The notes: generated by a model from the letters alone, not told the origin. Positions 50,724-58,654 are shown, counted from the first letter of the stretch. The stretch is 64,000 nt of DNA from Hyphomicrobiales bacterium (GCA_900471525.1 UCEZ01000049.1:44040-108039), one strand, 5' to 3'. A program made the numbers and translations.

Positions 50724-52174
50724 CAGGACCTCGCTGCATTGCGGACAGCCGAGCATGCGATATCGATGTACAGATCAATGGTTTTGACCGGTCCGTTGCG
50801 CTGCTTGGCAATGATGAATTCAAGTTTGTTCTGGCACGCGATCAGGCGATCCATGCGATCGGCTTCAGCGTCAGGGTCTTTCCCCTTTTCCTTCGCCAGA
50901 TAGTAGGCCTCCCGGAAGAGGAATATGACCGTGTCGGCGTCCTGCTCGATGGAGCCGGAGTCGCGAAGGTCGGAAAGGGTTGGCCGACGCTCGTGCAGAG
51001 CACGCCCTTCGACGCCGCGGCTCAGCTGCGACAGGGCAACCATGGCAAGGTTGTGCTCGCGAGCGATCTGGCGCAGTCCAGCAGAGATTTCCGTGACCTC
51101 TGCCGTCCTGTTGCCGGCGTAGCGCGACGAAGCGGCGATCAGCCCGAGGTAGTCCACAATCAGGACCTCGATTTTCTTGCCGCTGCGCTCAGCGACGTCC
51201 TGCATGCGCTCGACCTTCACGCGAAGGTCGGAAATGGAAAGGCCGGACTGCTCTTCGATCCACAGCGGCAGGCTGTTCAGATCCTGCTTGGCTGCGCAAA
51301 TGCCCTCGAAATCCTTCGGACCAACCTTGCCGGTGATGAGATCGCTATAGGGGACCCGAAGGTTCCAGTCATAGGCGATATCAGTCAGCGCCCGCATGGC
51401 TAGCCGGTTCGAACCCATCTCCAGAGAGATGAACCCGACACCGGCACCAGAGCGCGCGGCCTTGATCCCAATGCCCAGCCCTACGGCGGTCTTGCCCATG
51501 GAGGGTCTGGCGCCCAGCACCACCATTTCGCCTCGCTGCAAGCCGCCTGTGGCGGCGTTCACGTCGGCAAGGCCCCAGGTGATCCCGGTAATCCCATGGC
51601 CGCGGTTCATGGCCTCCTGCACCTCGTCGAGTGCGGTGTCCGCTGCCTCGGACAGGGAAAACCGCGTCTTGCCCCTGCCTCCTCCGCGAAGCCCCGCCGC
51701 GACATCGTCGAGCGACCGCGTTGCCGATCGGATCAATTCGACTGGATCGATACCGGGATCCGACGAGGCAAGTGCAATGCGCTCGGCTTCGGCGCCGACG
51801 GTGATCCTTGCCCATTGCTGGATAAGGTTCGGGACGCTGTCCTTCAGGCCGGCCACACCGCGCACCGTGTTGGATGCCAACCCGGCGAGGTAAGAGCTGA
51901 GAGGGTTCTTGATCTGGTCAGACCAAGCCTTCGCCTCCTCCGGGCTGAACATCTTGAAAACAAGATCGAGCCTGGCAGATTTGTAGCGATCGGCGGCCGT
52001 CTCGATCATCTCGTAGATGCGCCGGTGAAGAGGCTCGATGAAATGCTCGGCTCGCACCGTGCCGCGGACAACCGAATGTTGACCGGACACCAGCAGGGCG
52101 CCAAGCACCTCCTGTTCAAGCTCGATGACGAAACCGCACTTCGTCAGGTCTATGGAACCTATGCGCTGATTCAT
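50723..52174 (-). CDS. Replicative DNA helicase, DnaB-like
   Basis: 483 residues. DnaB N-domain (VIELEQEVLGALLV...HFIEPLHRRIYEMI) and RecA-like ATPase: Walker A LGARPSMGKTA (about 213), Walker B KIEVLIVDYLGLI, then ALSQLSRGVEGR and LRDSGSIEQDADTVIFLFRE. Unwinds phage DNA at the fork. ATGA overlap with the 57-residue gene sets the start at 52174. Confidence 0.92.
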   Translation of the reverse strand: MNQRIGSIDLTKCGFVIELEQEVLGALLVSGQHSVVRGTVRAEHFIEPLHRRIYEMIETAADRYKSARLDLVFKMFSPEEAKAWSDQIKNPLSSYLAGLASNTVRGVAGLKDSVPNLIQQWARITVGAEAERIALASSDPGIDPVELIRSATRSLDDVAAGLRGGGRGKTRFSLSEAADTALDEVQEAMNRGHGITGITWGLADVNAATGGLQRGEMVVLGARPSMGKTAVGLGIGIKAARSGAGVGFISLEMGSNRLAMRALTDIAYDWNLRVPYSDLITGKVGPKDFEGICAAKQDLNSLPLWIEEQSGLSISDLRVKVERMQDVAERSGKKIEVLIVDYLGLIAASSRYAGNRTAEVTEISAGLRQIAREHNLAMVALSQLSRGVEGRALHERRPTLSDLRDSGSIEQDADTVIFLFREAYYLAKEKGKDPDAEADRMDRLIACQNKLEFIIAKQRNGPVKTIDLYIDIACSAVRNAARS

Positions 52175-52344
52175 TCTGCAGGACGTCCGGAGCAGAAGAG
52201 ATTCAGGAAGCGGCTCCATGCCTTGCCAGCCGCGACGCCATCTCGAAAATCGCGAGTGTCGTGAGCCCGCTTTAGGGCTTCAAGGTACTCGTTCCACGCA
52301 GCTTCCTGCTTCATGTCACGGGAAGGAAAGTTGATGCCCGTCAT
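52171..52344 (-). CDS. Small early phage protein
   Basis: 57 residues: MTGINFPSRDMKQEAAWNEY, then GVAAGKAWSRFLNLFCSG. Overlaps both neighbours as ATGA, so it is part of a tightly coupled early operon. Function unknown. Confidence 0.6.
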   Translation of the reverse strand: MTGINFPSRDMKQEAAWNEYLEALKRAHDTRDFRDGVAAGKAWSRFLNLFCSGRPAE

Positions 52345-52532
52345 CCGAACGCCCTCCGCAGTAGCCGCATGTCGCCGGCAAGTTTAATCGCGGCGCATGT
52401 GCATGCGCGCGGGAGGCCGAAACGCTTCTGCAATTCAGCGGTGATCGGGTACGGCGGAGTGGACTGGTCGGCCAACCATTGCGCGGCGCGAACTACGTTG
52501 TCGTCGTGGGGGAGATCGCGGTGGGCCGTCAT
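52341..52532 (-). CDS. Small early phage protein
   Basis: 63 residues: NVVRAAQWLADQSTPPYPIT, LQKRFGLPRACTCAAIKLAG. The second half could be an HTH. ATGA overlaps on both sides. Confidence 0.6.
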   Translation of the reverse strand: MTAHRDLPHDDNVVRAAQWLADQSTPPYPITAELQKRFGLPRACTCAAIKLAGDMRLLRRAFG

Positions 52533-52798
52533 GTTGTCACCGCAGGCTGGAAACCAGCGTCAGCCATCCACTTCATGAGGCCTAACGGCATTTGCTTGTC
52601 AGCAGGCCAGTTTTCGGCGCACCACCGCATGACTTGATCAAAAGTTCGTGCGGTGAAGCTGTTGCAGGGGTCTGAGAGCCGGTTGAAGAAATTGGGATCA
52701 TTCTTCACTCGGCGTCCGACCGTGGACACGGCGCAATCGCTTGCCTTCGCAAACGAGGCGGCAGTCTCCAATAGGGTTTTTCTGAGTTCGTTTTCCAT
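52529..52798 (-). CDS. First gene of the lytic operon, Cro-position protein
   Basis: 89 residues: LRKTLLETAASFAKASDCAV, STVGRRVKNDPNFFNRLSD. An HTH-like pattern about residues 14-40. Its place, divergent from the CI-like gene and directly behind the operators, is that of cro. DNA binding is inferred from pattern and place. Confidence 0.6.
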   Translation of the reverse strand: MENELRKTLLETAASFAKASDCAVSTVGRRVKNDPNFFNRLSDPCNSFTARTFDQVMRWCAENWPADKQMPLGLMKWMADAGFQPAVTT

Positions 52799-52812
52799 GA
52801 CGAACACAGAAT

Positions 52813-52892
52813 ATGGATTAATCCATTTTTAGCAAGTCAAATGTATGGATGAATCACATTAGAATTTTCACGCAAAATATGGATACTTACCA
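52813..52892. promoter_or_regulatory. Repressor operators between lytic and lysogeny genes
   Basis: ATGGATTAATCCAT at 52813-52826 is a perfect 14-bp palindrome. Related sites lie at 52845-52858 (ATGGATGAATCACA) and 52879-52892 (ATGGATACTTACCA), with one conserved half. Spacing between sites is 32 and 34 bp, three helical turns. This fits an OR-like set. Confidence 0.75.
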
Positions 52893-52895
52893 ATC

Positions 52896-53612
52896 ATGAC
52901 CAGCAAACTTGTAGAGCGCATTCAAGCGCGAATGACCGAATTAAATACCAATGCAACTCAGGTATCTGTCGCAGCAGGACTGGGTAAAACTGCCGTCCGC
53001 GACATCCTTGCGGGCAAGTCCCAAAGGCCGACGATGCACTCCATCGGACGCATTGCCACAGTGCTGAAATGCACCGTCGCCTACCTGATCGGCGACGTGG
53101 GCGACCCCGATGCAACGAGAGCCGACGAAGGCATACCTGAAGTTTATATGAAGAGTGTGCGGGATCGCGTTGAGGTTGGCACCTTTAAGAAGCTGCCAAG
53201 TGAACCGAAGTATGCGCCCGTTGCAATATACGGCCATCCACTATTCACAGAACACGACTTTGAGCCTTATGTCGTCGGCGACAGATCGCTTTCGGCAATA
53301 GGCATACTTCCAGGCGACATACTGACAGCTGCCCGGCCCTACGGGAATCGTCGCATTGAACTCCACCCCGGCACAATCGTCATTTGCGTTAGGACGCTGA
53401 CCACGCATGGGATAACGGAGATTTCAGCGCGCGTAGTGGAAGTTGAAGGCAACGCCACCCGGCTCACGACTCAGCCCTTGACGGGCGACCCTGACGTTCT
53501 GACGATCGCCCACCAGCCCAAAGAGTCTCCCGCAAATTTCTATATGACGACCAGCGACGAAAGCGTAACCATTGAGGGAGAAGTCATACGAGCCTCCCGT
53601 GACATTGGATAG
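52896..53612 (+). CDS. CI-like phage repressor
   Basis: 238 residues. N-terminal HTH: NATQVSVAAGLGKTAVRDIL, then RPTMHSIGRIATVL (about 18-60). The C-terminus resembles the LexA/S24 fold (YVVGDRSLSAIGILPGDIL), but the expected catalytic Lys region (ARVVEVEGNATRL) shows Arg/Glu rather than a clear Lys. Self-cleavage on SOS induction is therefore uncertain. Flanked by matching operators on both sides. Confidence 0.82.
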   Translation: MTSKLVERIQARMTELNTNATQVSVAAGLGKTAVRDILAGKSQRPTMHSIGRIATVLKCTVAYLIGDVGDPDATRADEGIPEVYMKSVRDRVEVGTFKKLPSEPKYAPVAIYGHPLFTEHDFEPYVVGDRSLSAIGILPGDILTAARPYGNRRIELHPGTIVICVRTLTTHGITEISARVVEVEGNATRLTTQPLTGDPDVLTIAHQPKESPANFYMTTSDESVTIEGEVIRASRDIG

Positions 53613-53647
53613 ATCCATAAAATCAAGTTGACGAGGGATAAATCCAT
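53605..53647. promoter_or_regulatory. Second operator pair, behind the repressor gene
   Basis: TTGGATAGATCCAT (53605-53618) and AGGGATAAATCCAT (53634-53647) match the ATGGATNNATCCAT palindrome of the left operators. They overlap the repressor stop and precede the plus-strand gene at 53684, an OL-like arrangement. Confidence 0.7.
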
Positions 53648-53683
53648 ACGTATGTTGCTTTCCATCCTAAAAATGGAGACGAC

Positions 53684-54502
53684 ATGCCAGAACGACAGTA
53701 TGCCCCGCCCGACAAACTCACCGGTCCCATCGAGCATGCGGAAGAGATCCGCGATCTGCTAACTGCCCTGGACCTGATGGCCGACGGTATCGGTGGCGGA
53801 GAACGTCTGGCATACCTCCATGGTCATGGACGGGGAGTGATGTCAGCGAGCGCCATCCGTCCAATCCCCATTTTCGTTCAGGTCGTCGAAATTGTCGTGC
53901 AGAGCCTGCCTAATAAGTTCAGTTGCCTCTTCCGGCTGCTTGAACTTGAGACCGCTCAGTTTCAGGAAAGCAAGGGCGGACGAGACATCGCCTCTTTGAA
54001 AGCTCTGGGCTGCCCAAGTAGCATAGTCTTTAGCAACCCCATCGAGCAGCCCACTTGCAAGCTCTCGCCGCAGATCTTCCAGTTCAATTCCCGACTCCCT
54101 TGCCCTATTCAGCCTTTGCCACTGTGCAACCCTCTTGCTTACAGAGCGGACATCACCAGGGACGGTGGTGGCGACCTCTTGGTCGAAGTCAATACCGGCC
54201 GTCACGCGATCAGCAAACCGATCCAAGGCTTTAATCAAATCGGCACGATAAGGCACTTCACCTTGTTTAGCCGCGTCGAGTGCGCGGTGAACTTTCTCAA
54301 TCACGTCTTCAATCGTCGGCTCAGGCGGGAAGACCATCTCGAGCGCCTGGACAATTTCAGCGTTCATAGACCGCCCCTGACGGTCGGCCGAACGCTTAAT
54401 GCGGTCCCGCATGCCCTCTGGAAGGCGAAGGACGAATTTGTCTTGGTCTTTTGCCTGAGTCTCTTTCATAGCGCCCTCTTTCATACTGGCACTATGCCAT
54501 AA
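53684..54502 (+). CDS. Possible lysogeny gene; only the first 50 codons look coding
   Basis: GGAGA precedes the ATG and the first 50 residues look protein-like (GPIEHAEEIRDLLTALDLMA). After about 53840 the frame runs antisense to the ribbon-helix-helix gene and loses protein character. Either a short gene was truncated when that gene arrived, or the product ends in junk. Low confidence beyond 53842. Confidence 0.3.
   Translation: MPERQYAPPDKLTGPIEHAEEIRDLLTALDLMADGIGGGERLAYLHGHGRGVMSASAIRPIPIFVQVVEIVVQSLPNKFSCLFRLLELETAQFQESKGGRDIASLKALGCPSSIVFSNPIEQPTCKLSPQIFQFNSRLPCPIQPLPLCNPLAYRADITRDGGGDLLVEVNTGRHAISKPIQGFNQIGTIRHFTLFSRVECAVNFLNHVFNRRLRREDHLERLDNFSVHRPPLTVGRTLNAVPHALWKAKDEFVLVFCLSLFHSALFHTGTMP
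53843..54469 (-). CDS. Arc-type ribbon-helix-helix protein with long C-terminus
   Basis: 208 residues. RHH at 8-50: DKFVLRLPEGMRDRIKRSAD, RQGRSMNAEIVQALEMVFPP, the Arc/Mnt pattern. A 150-residue helical C-terminus follows. Divergent from a second RHH gene (54584) across three palindromes at 54486-54558, so it probably represses both. GAGGG precedes the ATG at 54469. Confidence 0.75.
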   Translation of the reverse strand: MKETQAKDQDKFVLRLPEGMRDRIKRSADRQGRSMNAEIVQALEMVFPPEPTIEDVIEKVHRALDAAKQGEVPYRADLIKALDRFADRVTAGIDFDQEVATTVPGDVRSVSKRVAQWQRLNRARESGIELEDLRRELASGLLDGVAKDYATWAAQSFQRGDVSSALAFLKLSGLKFKQPEEATELIRQALHDNFDDLNENGDWTDGAR

Positions 54503-54558
54503 AATAAATAATGGCATTATGCCATCCGCACATTGCTACTATGGTGGCATTATGCCAT
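54486..54558. promoter_or_regulatory. Three palindromic operators between divergent RHH genes
   Basis: ATGGCATTATGCCAT (54511-54525) is a perfect palindrome around a central T. GTGGCATTATGCCAT (54544-54558) and CTGGCACTATGCCAT (54486-54500) are near copies. Ribbon-helix-helix dimers bind such sites cooperatively. Confidence 0.75.
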
Positions 54559-54583
54559 CTTAGCATTAACGAAAGGTAATCGA

Positions 54584-54760
54584 GTGTCGAAAACTGATCC
54601 TAAGTTTGTTTGTCGCCTTCCGGCCGAGGCCAAGGCTTTTATCGAAGCGCAGGCCGAAAAATTTGGCAGCTCGATGAACAGCGAGGTCATCCGCAGCATT
54701 CGCGAACGGATGGAAAGAGTACAGCGTAGTCAGGAAATGCCGGCTTCGACCGGAGAATAG
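54584..54760 (+). CDS. Small Arc-type ribbon-helix-helix protein
   Basis: 58 residues, nearly all RHH: DPKFVCRLPAEAKAFIEAQA, EKFGSSMNSEVIRSIRERME. GTG start with AAAGG seven bases upstream. Pairs with the divergent RHH protein in an Arc/Mnt-like switch. Confidence 0.75.
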   Translation: MSKTDPKFVCRLPAEAKAFIEAQAEKFGSSMNSEVIRSIRERMERVQRSQEMPASTGE

Positions 54761-54901
54761 CTTGACGGAATCGGGTTCGACACCGTTCCATCAAATGAAA
54801 ACGGCCACCGAATAGGGTTTCCGCCCGTTCCGATAGCCGCTTCCGAAATGACTGCCGCGTTTGCACCGCGGAAATCGAAGTCCTTAAAACTGGAGAGTTA
54901 A

Positions 54902-55657
54902 ATGGACAGCCTTATGAATACCACGCCTCCCGGGGGCGGTAAACCCTCGCGCATGTCCAGCCGCGAGATCGCGGACTTGCTGGAAACACGCCACGACAAT
55001 GTTAAACGCACAATGAAGCGCCTTGCCAACAAGGCCGTCATTGTCCTTCCTCCATTGGAGGACGAACAATTTCTCGACGAGAAAGGCCGGCCACGCGCTG
55101 AAGCCGTTTACTGGGTCGGGAAGCGTGACAGTTATGTCATCGTCGCGCAGCTCTCGCCGGAGTTCACGGCTCGTGTTGTCGACCGCTGGCAAGAGTTGGA
55201 AGCCGCGGCACCGCGCATTCCTACGACAGCCGAGGCCTTCGCCAACGCATTCCAGATGCTTGCGGATAACGAGCGTCGCCAGGCGCAGCAACAGGCAGCC
55301 ATCAGCGCGATCGGCGACAAGGTCGACCGGATTGAGCATGCTCAAACTGTGATGAGTTCCCGCCCAGCAAACTCGGAAGGGATCACTCATCTGAGGGAAC
55401 GCATCCACGGCATGTTCGGATTGTCCGTGGAAACGATCGACGAGGTCATGCGCCAGTCGCCCTACGCGCCAAAGCCGGCCGGCACCGTCAAGAACCTGCA
55501 CGAAAACGCCGACGGCTCCACCTATACCGTCTGGTGGAAGAAGGACGTCACCGCGACGTTCCACCGCTTCGTCGACGAATGCCAACAGGTCACCGCGACC
55601 CTCTGCACCCATCCGTATCTCAGCGGCCGCTTCAAGTTGATCAAGCCGAAACAGTAA
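54902..55657 (+). CDS. Rha-family phage regulatory protein
   Basis: 251 residues. The Rha N-domain is clear: MSSREIADLLETRHDNVKRT and YWVGKRDSYVIVAQLSPEFT, then ARVVDRWQELE. A coiled coil follows (about 115-145) and a separate C-domain (THLRERIHGMFGLSVETIDE). Rha proteins are phage regulators; some block phage growth when the host lacks IHF. GGAG precedes the ATG. Confidence 0.8.
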   Translation: MDSLMNTTPPGGGKPSRMSSREIADLLETRHDNVKRTMKRLANKAVIVLPPLEDEQFLDEKGRPRAEAVYWVGKRDSYVIVAQLSPEFTARVVDRWQELEAAAPRIPTTAEAFANAFQMLADNERRQAQQQAAISAIGDKVDRIEHAQTVMSSRPANSEGITHLRERIHGMFGLSVETIDEVMRQSPYAPKPAGTVKNLHENADGSTYTVWWKKDVTATFHRFVDECQQVTATLCTHPYLSGRFKLIKPKQ

Positions 55658-55714
55658 CCAGCGACCGGCGCAAAACTGCGCCGATCTCCACCCTATCAAA
55701 TTTGGAGAATACCA

Positions 55715-56260
55715 ATGCCGAACACCACCGTTCCGGCCGCTGGCGAAGCCATGCCGAAGTACACCGTTGACGATGCTATGATTGATGTCGGTGACCTTGC
55801 CGCTCAGATTGAAGCAGCTTACGCGATCATTCACGAGCTCGACTACACTCACGCAGACGGCACCCGGAATTTAGAGCTTGATCAGGCCGCGAGCCTGATC
55901 CGCATAGCGATCGAGAAGGCACGTCAGACCAGCACCAGTGTCGACACTCTGCGCCCCTGTTACTGCACATATACGGACACACCGACCCCAAAAGTCCATA
56001 TCGCGAAAGAGAAGGACAACGCCGGAGAAGCCAAGACAATCGCCGACCTTTTTGAAGGTCCCATCGATGATACCCGCCGAATGGCTTCAATTTTGGCGGA
56101 CCTTCTCGAAGATGGTCTCGGAAGCGATTTGACCGAATATGGCCAGCCTGACCGCTATCACCTGACGATAGACCAGCGCGATAACATCCTGTTCTCGATC
56201 TACAAAACACTGGAGTTCACTGGTCAGATTCGGGCGGCATTTGAGGAGGCCTTGAAATGA
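55715..56260 (+). CDS. Phage hypothetical protein, helical
   Basis: 181 residues: AAQIEAAYAIIHELDYTHAD, ASLIRIAIEKARQTS, ASILADLLEDGLG. Acidic, no known domain. Overlaps the next gene by 4 bp. Confidence 0.6.
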   Translation: MPNTTVPAAGEAMPKYTVDDAMIDVGDLAAQIEAAYAIIHELDYTHADGTRNLELDQAASLIRIAIEKARQTSTSVDTLRPCYCTYTDTPTPKVHIAKEKDNAGEAKTIADLFEGPIDDTRRMASILADLLEDGLGSDLTEYGQPDRYHLTIDQRDNILFSIYKTLEFTGQIRAAFEEALK

Positions 56261-56559
56261 ACACGCCAGTCTCCCGCCGCAACGTTATCGGCCTGATGGC
56301 CACCGCCGTGCTTCCCGTCAGCACAGTATCCGCTTCGGTCATGGCAGAGACACTTCAGGACCGGCGCATTCGATTGATCGCCGAGCTCAACGAGGTTTTG
56401 GCCGAAGAAACTGGCATGCCGTGGAAAATCTACGACTCCCCGAAGAACGGCGTTCTCACGTTCATGGATGTCGGGGAACGCTTCGAAGACCTCAAGGAAC
56501 CAAACATGAGCCAAGCGGGCTACCAAGTTAGTTGGCGTCTGTTTAAGGAGGTCTTGTGA
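56257..56559 (+). CDS. Small Tat-signal protein A
   Basis: 100 residues. SRRNVIGLMATAVLPVSTVS with AxA-like VMA is a twin-arginine signal; the mature part is about 70 residues (LIAELNEVLAEETGMPWKIY). ATGA overlaps on both sides. Secreted or cell-surface role possible; unknown. Confidence 0.65.
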   Translation: MNTPVSRRNVIGLMATAVLPVSTVSASVMAETLQDRRIRLIAELNEVLAEETGMPWKIYDSPKNGVLTFMDVGERFEDLKEPNMSQAGYQVSWRLFKEVL

Positions 56560-56843
56560 TGGCTGACCTCTCCCGCCGCAAGGCCCTTGGCCTCATTGCA
56601 GCCGTAGCCGTTCCCCCAACCGTCGTTGTGGCCGTAGCAGCTGCTTCGCCATTCGACCCCGCCGACACTCTTCAACATCGGCTTAGCACGAGTGATCCGG
56701 TCCATGTGGCGCAGTACCACGCAGCCCGTCTTGCCGAGGTCATGGGCGAAATCGACCCGGCCCGAAGCTGGCGTTCCCACATCGATCACGAGCACGGCTT
56801 TGCGCTTGTCTGCGGTGACCTTCGCAAGGAGGAAAAACAATGA
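56556..56843 (+). CDS. Small Tat-signal protein B
   Basis: 95 residues. LSRRKALGLIAAVAVPPTVV is a second twin-arginine-like signal followed by a short acidic mature region (HVAQYHAARLAEVMGEIDPA). Directly overlaps protein A. Phage genes carrying Tat signals are uncommon; a paired exported function is possible. Confidence 0.65.
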   Translation: MMADLSRRKALGLIAAVAVPPTVVVAVAAASPFDPADTLQHRLSTSDPVHVAQYHAARLAEVMGEIDPARSWRSHIDHEHGFALVCGDLRKEEKQ

Positions 56844-57268
56844 ACGTTCGTTCGCTGTTTGAAACTCGCCAGAAGATTGAAAGCCGGATCGAGGATCTGA
56901 TCGCGCTGCTCGACCTGATCGACGGCGACGAGAACCTGGAGCCCTATCTGGCCGGCACCTATCCCGACACCGAAGACCGCGAGGAGGAGAACGAGCACGC
57001 CGGCGATATTCAGGACGAGCCGCACGACGCCACGGACGAAGGCGACGACGAGCCGTTTCTTGGCTGGGGTAATCCACGGGTGGGGATTGGGGCCGTTGGT
57101 AAAGGCTGGACTCAGTCCGACGAGCCGGACCCGAACCAGTTCAACATCACTGCCATTCGGTACGACGGCAGCGGCCACCGCATCGGCCGGAAGTTGCTGC
57201 GTGCGAATTTAAAGGCCAAGCGCGCCGCCCATGCTGTGGATAGCGGCGACAGCGGGAGAATGCGATGA
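56840..57268 (+). CDS. Acidic phage hypothetical protein
   Basis: 142 residues: KIESRIEDLIALLDLIDGDE, then an Asp/Glu-rich centre (about 45-72) and LGWGNPRVGIGAVGKGWTQS. Possibly a DNA-mimic or regulatory protein; not assigned. Overlaps both neighbours by 4 bp. Confidence 0.55.
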   Translation: MNVRSLFETRQKIESRIEDLIALLDLIDGDENLEPYLAGTYPDTEDREEENEHAGDIQDEPHDATDEGDDEPFLGWGNPRVGIGAVGKGWTQSDEPDPNQFNITAIRYDGSGHRIGRKLLRANLKAKRAAHAVDSGDSGRMR

Positions 57269-57492
57269 AGGAGCCCGCCCCGCCGGCTCCCAACGATACT
57301 CGACGAGCGATAAAGCCCGCTTCCCGAAATCGGGTCAGCGAGCGCGCTTTGACGCTCACGCTGAAGGCTATGCAGGAAGCTGGCATGCCTGTGGATAGGG
57401 TGTGCATAACCGGTGGACAAGTCGAAATCCATTGCGCCCCAATTGCCGAGGAAACAAGGAAAGCGAAGCATGGAGGCCCCAAGGATTGGTGA
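57265..57492 (+). CDS. Small phage protein before the integrase
   Basis: 75 residues: VSERALTLTLKAMQEAGMPV, DRVCITGGQVEIHCAP. A helix followed by two strands, a shape common for small excisionase-position genes, but no HTH is visible. Ends 8 bp before the integrase start. Confidence 0.55.
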   Translation: MKEPAPPAPNDTRRAIKPASRNRVSERALTLTLKAMQEAGMPVDRVCITGGQVEIHCAPIAEETRKAKHGGPKDW

Positions 57493-57500
57493 GGCCGTTC

Positions 57501-58568
57501 ATGAAAATCGATTATCCTGGCCTGATACGGCAAACTCTGCCGTCGGGCACCGTCATCTATCGCGTGCGCCCTACGGGCAAGCACAGCACACGCATACAGA
57601 TTTCGGGAGAGTTCGGAAGCGAGGATTTCATTCGCCAGTATTGGCTGGCGCGTTCCGGCCAAAAGCCGGACGCATCGAAAAAGCCCTCAGAGCAGGAAAT
57701 GCCGGAAACAATCGGCTGGCTTGTCCGATCCTACTTCGAGTATCTCGAATCGCGTGTAAAGGCTGGCACGACAAGTGCAAAGACGCTGAAAAAGAAGCGC
57801 AACCTGCTAACGCGGCTACTGGACGATCCCACCAAGAAAGCACTGATACCGAGAGAGCGGTTGCTTAAATTTCAGGATGGAATGGGCGCTACACCGGCGC
57901 AGGCCGATGCGTTCATCGAGGCCGTCAGCGTCATGTACGACTGGGCGGTCGAGCGCAAGCACATTCCCGAGAACACGGCGAAGGGCATCAAGCAGGTTTA
58001 CACCAAGGGGGATGGCGCAACGCCTTGGAAAGCAGCCGATGTGAAGGCATTCCTTGCCCATCACAAATACGGCAGCAAGCCTTATATCGCCATGCACATC
58101 CTGCTTTGGACGGGTTGCCGCATCGAGGATTTGACCACGTTGGGCCGTAAATTCGAGTGCGTAATCGATGGCATCGAGGCGCTGCGTTGGGTGCCGAACA
58201 AGAAAGGATCGTCAGAGGTTTGTATCCCGCTGTTCGAGACGCTGAAGAAAGCAACCAGATCAGCGAAGGTTCAAGGAGCAACCTACGTGCTCGGCCGCGG
58301 CGGCAATCCGTACGCCAGCGGAGACGCGATGTCGGCAACATTCAAGCGGTGGTGCCAAGATGCTCACCTGGGCCATCTGTCGGCCCACGGCGTGCGGAAG
58401 GGCCTTGCCGAAATCCTGGCCGAGCTTGGCTGCAGCCAGTACGAGATCATGGCGATTCTCGGCCATTCGGAGGCCAAGACCAGCGAAGTTTACACGCGCC
58501 GGGTGGAGCGTTGGAAGCTGGCACAGGTAGCAATGCGGAAGGTTGTCGGGGCTGGCGTTCTGGAGTGA
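57501..58568 (+). CDS. int: Tyrosine-type integrase
   Basis: 355 residues. N-terminal arm and SAM-like core-binding domains (about 60-170). Catalytic residues: Arg in LLWTGCRIEDLTTLG, His-x-x-Arg in SAHGVRKGLAEI, then ILGHSEAKTSEVYTRR with His and the nucleophilic Tyr. It recombines attP with the tRNA-Leu 3' end; it ends 63 bp before attR. ATG at 57501 has GAGG six bases upstream. Confidence 0.92.
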   Translation: MKIDYPGLIRQTLPSGTVIYRVRPTGKHSTRIQISGEFGSEDFIRQYWLARSGQKPDASKKPSEQEMPETIGWLVRSYFEYLESRVKAGTTSAKTLKKKRNLLTRLLDDPTKKALIPRERLLKFQDGMGATPAQADAFIEAVSVMYDWAVERKHIPENTAKGIKQVYTKGDGATPWKAADVKAFLAHHKYGSKPYIAMHILLWTGCRIEDLTTLGRKFECVIDGIEALRWVPNKKGSSEVCIPLFETLKKATRSAKVQGATYVLGRGGNPYASGDAMSATFKRWCQDAHLGHLSAHGVRKGLAEILAELGCSQYEIMAILGHSEAKTSEVYTRRVERWKLAQVAMRKVVGAGVLE

Positions 58569-58569
58569 T

Positions 58570-58598
58570 TGGTCCAACGGTTCTGATATATTGGACCA
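58570..58598. promoter_or_regulatory. Inverted repeat beside attR, candidate arm sites or terminator
   Basis: TGGTCCAA (58570-58577) and TTGGACCA (58591-58598) are perfectly inverted around 13 bases. The outer TGGTCCAACGG equals a sequence by attL. It could be an integrase arm site, a terminator of int, or both. Confidence 0.55.
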
Positions 58599-58631
58599 TC
58601 ACGCCTGAAAATGCTCGACAATTTAATGTCG

Positions 58632-58654
58632 AATGGTGCGGTCGAGAAGACTCG
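58632..58654. repeat. attR core, within tRNA-Leu
   Basis: Exact 23-bp partner of 16312-16334, covering the 3' end of the tRNA gene and two flanking bases. Confidence 0.93.

Larger units (their letters stand above)
16312..58654. mobile_element. Prophage integrated at tRNA-Leu(GAG), HK97-type siphovirus, about 42.3 kb
   Basis: A 23-bp sequence that ends the tRNA-Leu gene (58632-58654) is repeated exactly at 16312-16334. Between the copies lie an integrase next to the tRNA, a CI-like repressor, replication genes, a complete packaging, head and tail set, lysis genes and accessory genes. No essential structural module is visibly missing and no insertion sequence interrupts it, so it may be inducible. 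Lysogeny genes run plus at the right, lytic genes run minus, and accessory genes fill the left end. Confidence 0.95.

Noticed and set aside
16312..58654. CRISPR array or insertion sequence inside the prophage
   Set aside because: No regular repeat-spacer pattern and no transposase were seen; the only repeats are the att, operator, iteron and paired elements listed.
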